A stretch of DNA of 38,206 bases from Alphaproteobacteria bacterium (GTDB taxonomy: Bacteria; Pseudomonadota; Alphaproteobacteria; UBA2136; JAPPOO01). Where the stretch lies: positions 1-38,206 of the forward strand of contig JAPPOO010000060.1 of the NCBI GenBank assembly GCA_028817875.1. The letters are read 5' to 3'. A program made the position numbers and the translations under genes. Positions 16,276-24,661 of this stretch are shown here, piece by piece. Positions within the stretch are counted from its first letter, which is position 1; each line of letters opens with the position of its first letter. The notes below the pieces were generated by a model. The model saw nothing but the letters and a program-made list of their open reading frames with translations, ran no database searches and was not told the DNA's origin.

Positions 16276-16893
16276 TTACATCCCGTATTTAAACTTTTCG
16301 GTTTCGACTTTACCGCTGCGGCGGACTTTTTGAAGCCCTTTGATGTATTCATAAAAGACGCCCAATGTGTAGTCGATGCGCTCTTGCAAAAATTCGTTCT
16401 CTTCTTGGAATTCTGCTTCTGTCTCTGTTTGCAGCATTTTGGCTGCGTTTCTGATAATGAGGTGGTCTGGAATATAACAAAGCTTATTGTTTTTGCTGCT
16501 GGTCATACGTAGCTCAGCTATTGGGTAGGCTCCGTTTTTACTGGCAGAGACCCCTACAATCAGCCCTGGTTTATGGGCTAGTTCAGCACCGCCTGCTAAT
16601 AAAAAGAAGTTTTTGAGTGCTGGTGAAACTAAGCCGCCGTATTCAGGCGAAATAATAACAACACCTTCCGCTTGCTGTAATTGCTCTGCCCAAGGTTGCC
16701 ACTTTTTACTCCATTTATCTGCCAAGCCATCTGCGCCCCACATTCCTTCATCCCACATAGGGAAGTCAACTTTTTGGAGGTCCAACATCACTGTATCGTA
16801 TCCATCTTTTTGGATGGCGTTTGCCAACCAGTGGCCAATACGTGTTGATTCCCCTTGCCGCTTATGAGAAGCCGTTACAATAGCGATTGTCAT
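16276..16893 (-). CDS. NAD(P)H-dependent FMN reductase-like flavoprotein
   Basis: 205 residues, flavodoxin-like fold. The first strand and phosphate-binding loop are 'IAIVTASHKRQGESTRIGHW' (S-x-R-x-x-S-x-type). 'GVVIISPEYGGLVSPALKNFF' is the P-E-Y-(G/N) motif that contacts the FMN ring, and 'KPGLIVGVSASKNGAYPIA' the second flavin loop. Such enzymes reduce FMN, quinones or azo compounds in the cytosol. The C-terminal basic tail (V-R-R-S-G-K-V-E-T-E-K-F-K) is an extension. Fourteen bases upstream of VUT copy B, so probably one transcript; no functional link is evident. Confidence 0.85.
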   Translation of the reverse strand: MTIAIVTASHKRQGESTRIGHWLANAIQKDGYDTVMLDLQKVDFPMWDEGMWGADGLADKWSKKWQPWAEQLQQAEGVVIISPEYGGLVSPALKNFFLLAGGAELAHKPGLIVGVSASKNGAYPIAELRMTSSKNNKLCYIPDHLIIRNAAKMLQTETEAEFQEENEFLQERIDYTLGVFYEYIKGLQKVRRSGKVETEKFKYGM

Positions 16894-16965
16894 ATACTGA
16901 AGTATCCTATTTTTCTATCTCGGGCTGATTTCTCGCTAAAAAATTCAACCTAAACCTGTGGAATA

Positions 16966-17409
16966 CTACAGCATAATTTTTGTTAAGTCATTTTCTAGTA
17001 TAATTGGCTGAAGACCGAGCAGTTCTTCCCTGTTTTCTTGGTAGGGAATAGCATTAAGCATAAAAATGGGTTTTTCTAATACAAATGCGACGCCCATTTC
17101 CAAAAATGCTTTAGGACCAACATAATTTATTAGACCATTCTTTTTTTCATTTACGATGAGGATGCACTCGCCCTGCCTAATTTTACTGAAATAGTATTCC
17201 AACATTTTGCTTTTGAGTTCGGCGATTTGCTCATCCGGCAATTTGCTGAAGTCCCAACTTATGTTGTCTGCACTTGTTAGGCTGTGCTGCATAATTTCTT
17301 CTTCTGTCATAATAGGCAGCGTTACTTGGTGCCCCAAGTTTTCTAGCTCTACGGATAGCTCTTTCATTGTATCTATAAAGTGCATCGACCCACAGAGAAC
17401 AACATGCAT
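16966..17409 (-). CDS. Nucleoside 2-deoxyribosyltransferase-like Rossmann protein
   Basis: 147 residues. 'MHVVLCGSMHFIDTMKELSVE' then 'LGHQVTLPIMTEEEI', 'GECILIVNEKKNGLINYVGPKAFLEMGVAFVLEKPIFML' (in parts) and a final helix resemble the nucleoside 2-deoxyribosyltransferase / DUF4406-type fold: first strand ending G-S, G-H-x-V second strand, a 'D/E-x-x-L-x-V-N' strand, and G-x-x-x-E-M-G-x-A helix with the catalytic-type Glu. It may process a nucleotide or only bind one. AAGGAG precedes the ATG. Between mdh and the FMN reductase on the same strand. Confidence 0.55.
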   Translation of the reverse strand: MHVVLCGSMHFIDTMKELSVELENLGHQVTLPIMTEEEIMQHSLTSADNISWDFSKLPDEQIAELKSKMLEYYFSKIRQGECILIVNEKKNGLINYVGPKAFLEMGVAFVLEKPIFMLNAIPYQENREELLGLQPIILENDLTKIML

Positions 17410-17492
17410 GAAAGAAAGCTCCTTTTCGTTTTAGTGCATAAAAAAGCTTAGCAAGATGGCTATGTGAGTAAAGTAATATAACTTACAAACAG

Positions 17493-17529
17493 TTAAGCCA
17501 CCTACGAAATATGCTTGCAGGTGGCTTAA
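17493..17529 (-). terminator. Hairpin after mdh
   Basis: Stem TTAAGCCACCT / AGGTGGCTTAA (11 bp perfect) with a 15-base loop, 21 bases after the mdh stop. On the minus strand it is followed by CTGTTTG, a weak T run, so termination may be partial, allowing readthrough to the deoxyribosyltransferase-like gene. Confidence 0.65.
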
Positions 17530-17550
17530 AAGATACACTTATTGGGTGTG

Positions 17551-18609
<1,059 letters not shown>

Positions 18610-18637
18610 CTAGTTTTGAGTTTGGCTGATTTATCCC

Positions 18638-18666
18638 TTGAAATAGTATACATGCAGTGCTATATG
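18638..18666 (+). promoter_or_regulatory. Probable promoter of the Nudix-like genes
   Basis: TTGAAA (18638-18643), 17-base spacer, TATATG (18661-18666). The spacer end plus -10 (18652-18665, ATGCAGTGCTATAT) is identical to the same part of the promoter of the outer-membrane barrel gene at 29350-29363. The start site would be about 105 bases before the ATG at 18779. Confidence 0.55.
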
Positions 18667-18778
18667 CCACCCATTAAGTATTGCGTAAATTACTAATCGT
18701 CAATCTGAACATCTTCTAACTTTTTTATTCTTAAACTTGTTTAGGGGTGTTTCTAATCTCTTTAAGGACAACTTTCTT

Positions 18779-19537
18779 ATGGTTAATCTTGTTGAGGCTG
18801 CTAAATTGGCAGCCGTTGAATTCCGTAACCGCTATAATACAACCTCTCCTTCTGGACTAATAAACCCAGAAGAAGATTGGTACAAGGCAGCATGTGCTTT
18901 TGCATCAGGACTGGCAAATATCCAGTTTCGCGATCAAGATGTTACTATCAAGTATCTGTCTGAATGGCCAGACAGGTTTGCCGCGGTTGCGGAGTTCTGC
19001 ATCGTAAATCCACAGGGGCAAATTTTGCTTACAGAAAGAGCCTCTAACGCACCTCCTCCTGGCTGGTGTTTTCCTGGAGGACATTCGGAGGGTGAAAATT
19101 TCGAATGGATGTCTTTTCTTGAAGACATCACAAAGGGCGAGCTTTTTGCAGAAACAGGCCTTCATTATACTGCTAATGAACTGGCTCGAGCAGTCCAGTT
19201 TACTAGTCAGCATCAGGACACCGTTCATGGTGAAGCTGGAAAGCGTTTCATTCGCACTATTTTCTACCTTTTCCCAGACGAGAAACGACTTGCAACTCTT
19301 GGGGAAAGTAAGGATGAAGTACAGAGTTTTGCTTTCCATAGTCCTGAAACTATCATAAATCAAGAAATACCTATGGCTTTTGGTACAAGTCAGCTTCATA
19401 TTGCTCAACATGCCCTGAGCATGGGTATTATCCGCAACAGAAAACTTGCCGATAGCGCTATTAAAAAGCTGAAAGCTGGTAACTTACCCTCTCCGCAAGA
19501 GCTGGAAGCTTTGAAGGTTCTTGCTATTACCCCTTGA
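18779..19537 (+). CDS. Nudix-like hydrolase homologue with incomplete Nudix box (first of pair)
   Basis: 252 residues from the ATG at 18779 with AAGGA about 10 bases before; the longer frame needs a TTG at 18737. After an N-terminal helical part (1-60), 'RFAAVAEFCIVNPQGQILLTERA' then 'PPPGWCFPGGHSEGE' are the entry strands of a Nudix domain. The box ends as G120-E-L-F-A-E-T-G-L128 where the consensus is R-E-U-x-E-E-x-G-U: the first Glu and last Glu are kept, Arg and middle Glu are changed, and the stretch between 'GG' and this helix is longer than normal. Activity is thus uncertain; it may hydrolyse a nucleotide-sugar or other diphosphate, or only bind. A second Nudix-like gene follows. Confidence 0.65.
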   Translation: MVNLVEAAKLAAVEFRNRYNTTSPSGLINPEEDWYKAACAFASGLANIQFRDQDVTIKYLSEWPDRFAAVAEFCIVNPQGQILLTERASNAPPPGWCFPGGHSEGENFEWMSFLEDITKGELFAETGLHYTANELARAVQFTSQHQDTVHGEAGKRFIRTIFYLFPDEKRLATLGESKDEVQSFAFHSPETIINQEIPMAFGTSQLHIAQHALSMGIIRNRKLADSAIKKLKAGNLPSPQELEALKVLAITP

Positions 19538-19639
19538 TGTTCGACTGGCTTGTTGCGTGCTTTATGTGCGTGACAGGCCTTTCGGCGTTTTTAAGCATTG
19601 TATACGTGACTTAGCTGTGTTATTTGGAAAGCCTATTAA

Positions 19640-19686
19640 CAGGCACATCTCTTTAATTTTTTTCTTATCGCACTTTGGTGTGCCTG
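19640..19686 (+). promoter_or_regulatory. Long-loop dyad in the leader of the second Nudix-like gene
   Basis: CAGGCACA / TGTGCCTG, 8-bp perfect arms with a 31-base T-rich loop, ending 20 bases before the ATG at 19706. The 168-base gap between the two Nudix-like genes also holds a weak GCC-TTTC-GGC stem followed by GTTTTT (near 19578-19591), possibly a partial terminator. Confidence 0.35.
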
Positions 19687-19705
19687 AACCTATGGAGACT
19701 CGATT

Positions 19706-20377
19706 ATGAGTGAACAACAAACTCTTTTACCCAATAGTCCCTTTCCTCCTGCTTGGAAAGCCAGCCCTACAGGGGTTGTTTTAGTAGCTAAGTACAACAG
19801 CAAACCCGTTATATGGCTTGGCCGCCGATCTGGCGGACGAAGAGGGCTTGGAACTTTTGGTATTGTTGCTAAGATTCCTAATGACTACGACTTTGAGCAA
19901 CAAAAAGTCGTTCCTTATGATGCTCAACCGTCCGAAGAAGCTGTCACTGTCCTGCGGGATAAGACTGGCATTTCTGGAGTTGAAGAAATGGGGCTTATTC
20001 CAACCCCTGGTTTTTACTACAAGTTCGATCAACACACTGGTCACCATGGGTTTATTTATGCTCCAACTGCCCAGCAAGTGGCTGCGATGCAGCTGAACGG
20101 TTTCAGCGAAGGGTTTTGGTTTACTAGAAAACAGTTTGATACACTGTTGAGAACAACCTTACAGTTTGAACAACAAGCTGAGGTAGATGGAAATCCAGCA
20201 AACGACCCTAATGTTGTAACGACTAACCTTTTTTTGGAGTTGGTTGAAGCACAAAATTCAGATGTACTGGTAACATCAGGGTACCAGCACCCTGTCAAGT
20301 ATGTTTTTGATAGGGCATTTGATGGCACTGTTATGCTCAGTGAACTTGAAAAAAGTGCTCCACTTTACCAAGGGTAA
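19706..20377 (+). CDS. Nudix-like protein with degenerate box (second of pair)
   Basis: 223 residues, GGAG before the ATG. 'PTGVVLVAKYNSKPVIWLGRR' is a Nudix-type strand pair; 'GLGTFGIVAKIPND' replaces the G-G-x6-G-E loop, and 'EEAVTVLRDKTGI' stands at the box helix, where T81-V-L-R-D-K-T-G-I89 replaces R-E-U-x-E-E-x-G-U. All three metal-binding Glu are missing, so catalysis by the usual mechanism is unlikely. The C-terminal half ('LNGFSEGFWFTRKQFDTLL', 'VTTNLFLELVEAQ') is specific to this protein. The fold call is by pattern only. Possibly a regulator or binding partner of the first. Confidence 0.5.
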   Translation: MSEQQTLLPNSPFPPAWKASPTGVVLVAKYNSKPVIWLGRRSGGRRGLGTFGIVAKIPNDYDFEQQKVVPYDAQPSEEAVTVLRDKTGISGVEEMGLIPTPGFYYKFDQHTGHHGFIYAPTAQQVAAMQLNGFSEGFWFTRKQFDTLLRTTLQFEQQAEVDGNPANDPNVVTTNLFLELVEAQNSDVLVTSGYQHPVKYVFDRAFDGTVMLSELEKSAPLYQG

Positions 20378-20407
20378 TCATCTGATTTTTTACTATCTAT
20401 CGGCTTT

Positions 20408-20442
20408 CAGGCAGGGTTTTACCCCTGCCTGATTGCGTTTTT
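20408..20442 (+). terminator. Intrinsic terminator of the Nudix-like pair
   Basis: Perfect 9-bp stem CAGGCAGGG / CCCTGCCTG with a 6-base loop, then ATTGCGTTTTT. Carries the recurrent TTGCGTTTTT tail. It overlaps the stop codon of the convergent M48 protease gene. Confidence 0.87.
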
Positions 20443-21988
20443 AGAGGGTGTTTTCGTTCACAACGAGTTTGACTTGCATACCAGAGATCAACGGTGTATT
20501 TTCGTCCACCCCGTTTATAGCCATAAACCACTGTTTTGGCACAACATTGGTGGCCATGCGGTTGGCAAGGCTGTCCAGCGTGTCGCCTTTTTTCACCGTT
20601 ACCGCCCGTAAGCGTAGCGGTTGGATTTTCTCCGCCTGCGTTAGTGTAAGGTACGTAAAGTGGTTGAGAGATGTGCGGATGTCGGCATCTTTCTCCGCCG
20701 TTGCTTCAAATGTGAGGACGATGAAGTGACGCCCTTTGGTTTTATCCTGCGCCGTTTTTCCACTGTGTAGCACTACAATACGGGTGCGTTCCTGCCCGCT
20801 GCCTGCTACGGCCGTGTAAGCTGTACGGCCACCTACGCTGGCTTTTTCAACATCTGTCGCCCGTGGGAAGAGTTGGCGCAACGCTTCTTCCGGGTCAAAG
20901 TCTGGGTCGTCTTTTTCCGCAGTAGCAAAGCCGATTTTTATTTTTGTTTTATCATGTATGTTTACGCCTTCCCAATTTTGACCTGTCCAGTCCAATGCTG
21001 TTCCTTTTGGTAGTTGCCATTTAAAACGGTGCTTTTCATGGTAGAAATGCGTGCGCGTTGCCACGCCGTTATCTGGCTTTGGCCCTACGGAAATCCCGTC
21101 TATTTGCTTCAAATAACGTGTACGACCTTGAGGGTCATTCTGCGGTGTTGCAGGCTGTACACCTGTCGGTAGCCGCACCGAACCGTCTGGCAGGCCAACG
21201 GTTTCTGCTACTTGTGCCATACGGTCTTTCGGTTCAGGGTGGCTTAGTAATAAGTGGTAAAAGGGGCTTTTTGGTGGTATTTTACCATCATTAAACAACG
21301 CATATTTTTGTTCGTAATAACTGTGGTATGCGGCCATACCACGGAATACGTTATGGGCTTCCCGTGCGTCGTATCCCATTTTGCCCATGTAACGCAGGGC
21401 TAGGTCATCGGCTTCGCGCTCGTAACTGCGGCTGTACCCTTGCATAGCCAACGTTGCCCCCACGCCTGCTACAACACCTGCAAGGTTGGCGACTTCGCTG
21501 GAGTCCGTTTGTGACCCCGCATAAATGGCAGCGCCCGTTACTAAAATTTGTGCCAACGTGCCTTTTGTTATTTGGCGAGCGGTATGGCGAGCGTTAATAT
21601 GCCCTGCTTCGTGCGCCATAACGGCGACAAGTTCAGCTTCGCTATTGAAATACGGTAAAATCCCGCGGTAGATGTTCACATACCCCGGTGTGGCCCACGC
21701 GTTATAAGTCGGGCTATCCAACATTAAAAATTCCAGTGGTTTTTCCTGCCGCTCGGTAACAGCTTCTAACTTCATGCCCAATACTTTGTAGTAGTCGTAA
21801 AGGGCTTCGTCCTCTTTGTAGAGACCTTCTTCCTTAATGGCAGACTGCACGGCTTTTGCACCTATGGCGTATTCTTGGTCTTCGCTTACGGTTGTGAACA
21901 TATGCCCGCCTGTAGCAGGGTTGGTGGAAACACATGCCGCTAGTATAAGTGCGGTTGATAAACCTAAGAGCCGATACGTTTTCTTCAA
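20441..21988 (-). CDS. M48 family metalloprotease lipoprotein with LysM-like C-terminus
   Basis: 515 residues, starting at TTG (21986-21988) with AAGGGGA 6 bases upstream. Signal peptide ends in a lipobox L-I-L-A-A-C19, so it is lipid-anchored. The protease domain has 'VAVMAHEAGHINARH' (H126, E127, H130 zinc site) and 'SYEREADDLALRYMGKMGYD' (third ligand Glu), as in M48 quality-control peptidases such as BepA and LoiP. A middle region of unknown role follows, and residues about 460-512 ('VTVKKGDTLDSLANRMATN') look like a LysM peptidoglycan-binding module. Probable role: turnover of misfolded outer-membrane or envelope proteins. Its ribosome binding site lies inside a start-adjacent hairpin. 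Confidence 0.88.
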   Translation of the reverse strand: MKKTYRLLGLSTALILAACVSTNPATGGHMFTTVSEDQEYAIGAKAVQSAIKEEGLYKEDEALYDYYKVLGMKLEAVTERQEKPLEFLMLDSPTYNAWATPGYVNIYRGILPYFNSEAELVAVMAHEAGHINARHTARQITKGTLAQILVTGAAIYAGSQTDSSEVANLAGVVAGVGATLAMQGYSRSYEREADDLALRYMGKMGYDAREAHNVFRGMAAYHSYYEQKYALFNDGKIPPKSPFYHLLLSHPEPKDRMAQVAETVGLPDGSVRLPTGVQPATPQNDPQGRTRYLKQIDGISVGPKPDNGVATRTHFYHEKHRFKWQLPKGTALDWTGQNWEGVNIHDKTKIKIGFATAEKDDPDFDPEEALRQLFPRATDVEKASVGGRTAYTAVAGSGQERTRIVVLHSGKTAQDKTKGRHFIVLTFEATAEKDADIRTSLNHFTYLTLTQAEKIQPLRLRAVTVKKGDTLDSLANRMATNVVPKQWFMAINGVDENTPLISGMQVKLVVNENTL

Positions 21989-21990
21989 AA

Positions 21991-22023
21991 AAAGTCCCCT
22001 TCTATTTTTATAAAGAGGACTTT
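21991..22023 (-). promoter_or_regulatory. Hairpin burying the ribosome binding site of the M48 gene
   Basis: On the minus strand AAAGTCC...GGACTTT (7 bp), extended inward by 3 more pairs after one mismatch, followed by four T and then the TTG start. The right arm contains the AAGGGGA ribosome binding site. It can act as a terminator for the small gene upstream and as a translational gate for the protease. Confidence 0.5.
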
Positions 22024-22053
22024 ACGGAATTACCAAGAGAACATCAAGGGGGG

Positions 22054-22269
22054 CTATTTTTTGCCGCCGCCACCTATAAGGTCCCGAATCGCACGGACAA
22101 ATTCGTCCAAAATATCGCCAATGAACTCAACCACCACGGCCAATACATCCCGTATAATCTCTAGAATGACGTCTTTTGTATCTTCAATCATTGGGACGTT
22201 TGGCTCTGCCAGTGCAGCCGTTGAAACCAAACATAAAATTGCGATTGTTAGAACTAACCAAGTTTTCAT
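22054..22269 (-). CDS. Short secreted amphipathic peptide
   Basis: 71 residues from the second ATG (22269), which has GGAG 6 bases upstream; the ATG 12 bases earlier has no spacing for one. Signal peptide M-K-T-W-L-V-L-T-I-A-I-L-C-L-V-S-T-A-A-L-A, cleavage before E-P-N-V. The mature 50 residues are nearly all one helix with hydrophobic residues every 3-4 positions (V-I-L-E-I-I-R-D-V-L-A-V-V-V-E-F-I-G-D-I-L) and a charged face of Asp, Glu and Arg, ending G-G-G-G-K-K. No cysteines. It would be periplasmic or secreted and could associate with membranes or self-assemble. Upstream of the M48 gene on the same strand. No family recognised. Confidence 0.6.
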   Translation of the reverse strand: MKTWLVLTIAILCLVSTAALAEPNVPMIEDTKDVILEIIRDVLAVVVEFIGDILDEFVRAIRDLIGGGGKK

Positions 22270-22320
22270 CGTTTTCTCCATTCCCCTTAAACATAGGGCA
22301 ACTCATACGCTGCTGCAAGT

Positions 22321-23232
22321 TTAACGAATTTCCACCTGATATTGCTTTAAGGCAGGGCGGATGTCCTGATGCAGTCTGTTCAGCCCCAGCGTTTTGCTAT
22401 CTATGCCCATGGCTGCGCCAATCAGTTGGGTAATATTCATTTCCGGTAGACCGATTTTTTCGCCCATTACTTTTTCTGCGCGGGATTGATAGGCACCAAT
22501 CGCCATATCGCACAGTGTGCATGGAGAAACCATTACATCCGCGCCGGCTTGCTTAGCCTCTTGGGCGTGTCCGCCGGACATGTGGAGGAAGTCTTTCTCG
22601 TTTTCCAACATGGTGTGGAAACCGCAACACTTGTCTTTTCCGAAGTAATCAACTTCTTCACCACCAATGGCTGCAATAAGTTTATCTAAGTACGCAGGGC
22701 CTGCAATGGTACCACCACGGCCGTTGAATATTTCATTTGGACGCAGAGAGTGGCACCCATAGAACGGCGCAACTTTCATACCGTTCAACGGTGTAGAAAC
22801 ATGCTTCTTCACTTTTTCTACGCCAATATCGTCTACCAGTACCCACACAAGGTGCTTAACGTCAATTGTACCTTCGTACGGGCGTACACCTGCTTTAATG
22901 AGGACGTTGTTGATTTTTTCCAGCAGTTCAGGCTCATTCTTTAACCGCTCATTTGCAAAAGCGAATGTTTGTAAGCAGGTATTGCAGATGGTCACAATGT
23001 CCATCCCCATTTCTTCCGCTTGGCTGAAAATACGGGCATTCACCGCCAAGGCGGCGGCAAGGTCATGCTCCTGCATTTTACCTGCTCCGCAACAAGTTGC
23101 GGCAGGCATATCATGCAGTTTAATGTCTAATTTGTCAGCAATGGCACGGGCTGACCAATCCGCCTCTTTTTGAATCTGTTTGGCGGCACACCCCGGGTAG
23201 TAAGCGTAATTTAAATTTTTACTGAGCCCCAT
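22321..23232 (-). CDS. HdrB/SdhE-like CCG-domain protein
   Basis: 303 residues with two complete cysteine-rich CCG domains: C15...C47-C48...C83-x2-C86 and C160...C202-C203...C238-x2-C241. This is the pattern of heterodisulfide reductase subunit B, where it holds unusual 4Fe-4S clusters, and of SdhE, the HdrB-like membrane-anchor subunit of class E succinate:quinone reductases. With no methanogen context the SdhE-like or another electron-transfer role is more likely. The sequence 'YYPGCAAKQIQKEADWSARA' is the usual start. AAGGAA before the ATG. No sdhA/sdhB or hdrA lies in the window, so its partner is unknown. Confidence 0.82.
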   Translation of the reverse strand: MGLSKNLNYAYYPGCAAKQIQKEADWSARAIADKLDIKLHDMPAATCCGAGKMQEHDLAAALAVNARIFSQAEEMGMDIVTICNTCLQTFAFANERLKNEPELLEKINNVLIKAGVRPYEGTIDVKHLVWVLVDDIGVEKVKKHVSTPLNGMKVAPFYGCHSLRPNEIFNGRGGTIAGPAYLDKLIAAIGGEEVDYFGKDKCCGFHTMLENEKDFLHMSGGHAQEAKQAGADVMVSPCTLCDMAIGAYQSRAEKVMGEKIGLPEMNITQLIGAAMGIDSKTLGLNRLHQDIRPALKQYQVEIR

Positions 23233-23271
23233 TCTGCTGTTCCTTTTTTGTTTGTTATTTTGCAGCGTTCG

Positions 23272-23394
23272 CTAGTATGAGTAGCTATCTTCCATTTTGT
23301 CCTCAGCGGGGGTAAGCGGTACACGCTGACCACACCCAGCCAGAACAATAGCAGTTAGCAATATCAAAATAAGTTGGTTTGCGTTACTTTTCAT
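23272..23394 (-). CDS. lptM: Tiny LptM-like lipoprotein (40 aa)
   Basis: 40 residues. Signal segment L-I-L-I-L-L-T-A-I-V, lipobox L-A-G-C, then C-G-Q-R-V-P-L-T-P-A-E-D-K. This matches the LptM/YifL pattern (lipobox C-G-x-(K/R)-G-P-L-x-x-P), the small lipoprotein that helps mature the LPS translocon LptDE; here V replaces the Gly before P-L. The protein is shorter than the E. coli one (about 67). No clear Shine-Dalgarno. It is 39 bases upstream of the HdrB-like gene and 22 bases from the divergent TlpA-like gene. In many alphaproteobacteria this gene sits between argH and lysA near a TlpA gene; those two are not here. Confidence 0.65.
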   Translation of the reverse strand: MKSNANQLILILLTAIVLAGCGQRVPLTPAEDKMEDSYSY

Positions 23395-23416
23395 AAGCGA
23401 ATAGTACAGAAAAAGA

Positions 23417-24046
23417 GTGTTTACGAGAATTGTGAATTTATTTTGTCAGGTATTTTTAGTATTAACTGTTGTTTTTGCGCCGCTATATTCAGGTTTAAGC
23501 CACGCTCAGGCATCACACCCGCTTACGCAATGGCAGATGTCTCCCGCGCCGCAAATGGCACCAGAGGCTATGTGGATTGGGCCAGACGGCGTGCCTCACC
23601 AATTATCCGAATACCGCGGTAACGTAGTTTTATTGAATGTGTGGGCAACATGGTGCCAACCTTGTTTGGCGGAAATGCCAACGTTAGACAAATTACAACG
23701 CCGTTATGAGCAAGCGGGGCTGCGCATTATTCCTGTTGCGTTGGATTCCAGCGGTTTTGCTAAAATGGATCTATTTTACCGACAAGCGCGTATTCGGCAC
23801 CTTCCGTTGGCGGCTGACCCAAGCGGGCGCTTGCTAGGCCCGTTGGTAGCGGATAGCAAGAGCATTCCCACCACCTATGTTATTGACCGCCAAGGCAAGC
23901 TGATTGGCAGCGTGGTTGGTGCGGAAGACTGGTTTAGCGACAATGTGAAAAAGCTGGTTGAAATGCTACTGCGGCAGGAAGTATTGACCCCGCAAGAACA
24001 ACAAACCATGGAACAAGCGCCGTTAATTTTAGACGTAAGGCCCTAG
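23417..24046 (+). CDS. TlpA-like thiol:disulfide oxidoreductase, exported
   Basis: 209 residues with a GTG start. A hydrophobic N-terminus (V-F-L-V-L-T-V-V-F-A-P-L) is a signal peptide or anchor ending S-H-A. The thioredoxin domain has 'VWATWCQPC' with C80 and C83 and the cis-Pro region 'SIPTTYVIDRQGKLIG', typical of TlpA/ResA proteins that reduce periplasmic thiols, e.g. in cytochrome c or cytochrome oxidase assembly. The insertion 'VALDSSGFAKMDLFYRQARI' between the second strand and helix is the usual TlpA extension. Divergent from the LptM-like gene; its 3' end converges on the Xre gene with a 4-base gap. Confidence 0.88.
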   Translation: MFTRIVNLFCQVFLVLTVVFAPLYSGLSHAQASHPLTQWQMSPAPQMAPEAMWIGPDGVPHQLSEYRGNVVLLNVWATWCQPCLAEMPTLDKLQRRYEQAGLRIIPVALDSSGFAKMDLFYRQARIRHLPLAADPSGRLLGPLVADSKSIPTTYVIDRQGKLIGSVVGAEDWFSDNVKKLVEMLLRQEVLTPQEQQTMEQAPLILDVRP

Positions 24047-24050
24047 TTTT

Positions 24051-24299
24051 TTATTCTAACTCAACCTCTACTCCCTCATAAAAAAACTGTACAGAAACGT
24101 GCAATATCTGTGCTGCCTCGTATAATTTGCTGGCACTTATACGGTTGGTAGCATTTTCGTATTTTTGAACTTGCTGGTACGTTATGTTGAGCTTTGTTGC
24201 TAACTTTTCCTGAGATAAACCAAGCATAATGCGTAATTGTTTTAAGCGCTGGCCAACGTGGATGTCTATTAAATGCAGGGATTTTTTGGGCATATCCAT
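24051..24299 (-). CDS. Xre-family HTH regulator
   Basis: 82 residues from the ATG at 24299; the frame is open further up to 24407, but a ribosome binding site (AGGTGA) and hairpin lie just before 24299. 'VGQRLKQLRIMLGLSQEKLATKLNITYQQVQKYENATNRIS' (two parts) is a full Cro/C1-type helix-turn-helix. The end 'ILHVSVQFFYEG' is typical of short alphaproteobacterial Xre proteins and recurs in the regulator at 35029. Likely autoregulated through the dyad at 24306-24328. Targets unknown; the neighbouring orphan genes are candidates. Confidence 0.85.
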   Translation of the reverse strand: MDMPKKSLHLIDIHVGQRLKQLRIMLGLSQEKLATKLNITYQQVQKYENATNRISASKLYEAAQILHVSVQFFYEGVEVELE

Positions 24300-24305
24300 A
24301 AAAAA

Positions 24306-24328
24306 GGTCACCTGAATAATCGGTGACC
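24306..24328 (-). promoter_or_regulatory. Dyad with T-run before the Xre start (operator or attenuator)
   Basis: GGTCACC - 9 bases - GGTGACC, followed on the minus strand by six T and the ATG at 24299. The right arm includes the AGGTGA ribosome binding site. It could be a repressor site, an RNA hairpin blocking translation, or a weak terminator. Same layout as at the M48 gene. Confidence 0.55.
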
Positions 24329-24515
24329 GGGGTTTCATCACTGCAGAAAACCGCAGCACAACACTTTTCAGCTTTTGCTTGGACATAATGTTGTACCCCG
24401 GTCGCATTAAAGACCTGAGTACATCTATGTCGGTGAATAATTTGATGCTTAATTAGTTTTCTAGAGTGATGAAGCTCCGAACACCTGATAATTATATTGA
24501 GACCTTTCTCCTCCT

Positions 24516-24542
24516 CTTCTTTATTAGTACTAAGTAAAGAAG
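24516..24542. repeat. Imperfect palindrome in the 24.3-24.7 kb spacer
   Basis: CTTCTTTATT / GGTAAAGAAG-type arms: 10 pairs (one G-T) around a 7-base loop. No T run on either side. The rest of 24330-24723 is AT-rich; besides a weak stem AACAAA-TTTGTT with AGTTTTTT (24568-24590) and the dyad at 24662, I see no gene. Confidence 0.35.
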
Positions 24543-24661
24543 GCTACACATAAATGGTGAGAGAGGCAACAAATCTACTTTGTTAGTTTTTTAACCATTC
24601 TACATACAAAATACAAAAAAGCTTGAAATCCGTAAAATTTAGCATTATTTAGTATACATAC

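Noticed and set aside
24623-24658. Promoter TTGAAA to TATACA before the 53-aa gene
   Set aside because: The spacer would be 24 bases; with 17 bases the -10 would be TATTTA, only 3 of 6. Not convincing enough to list.
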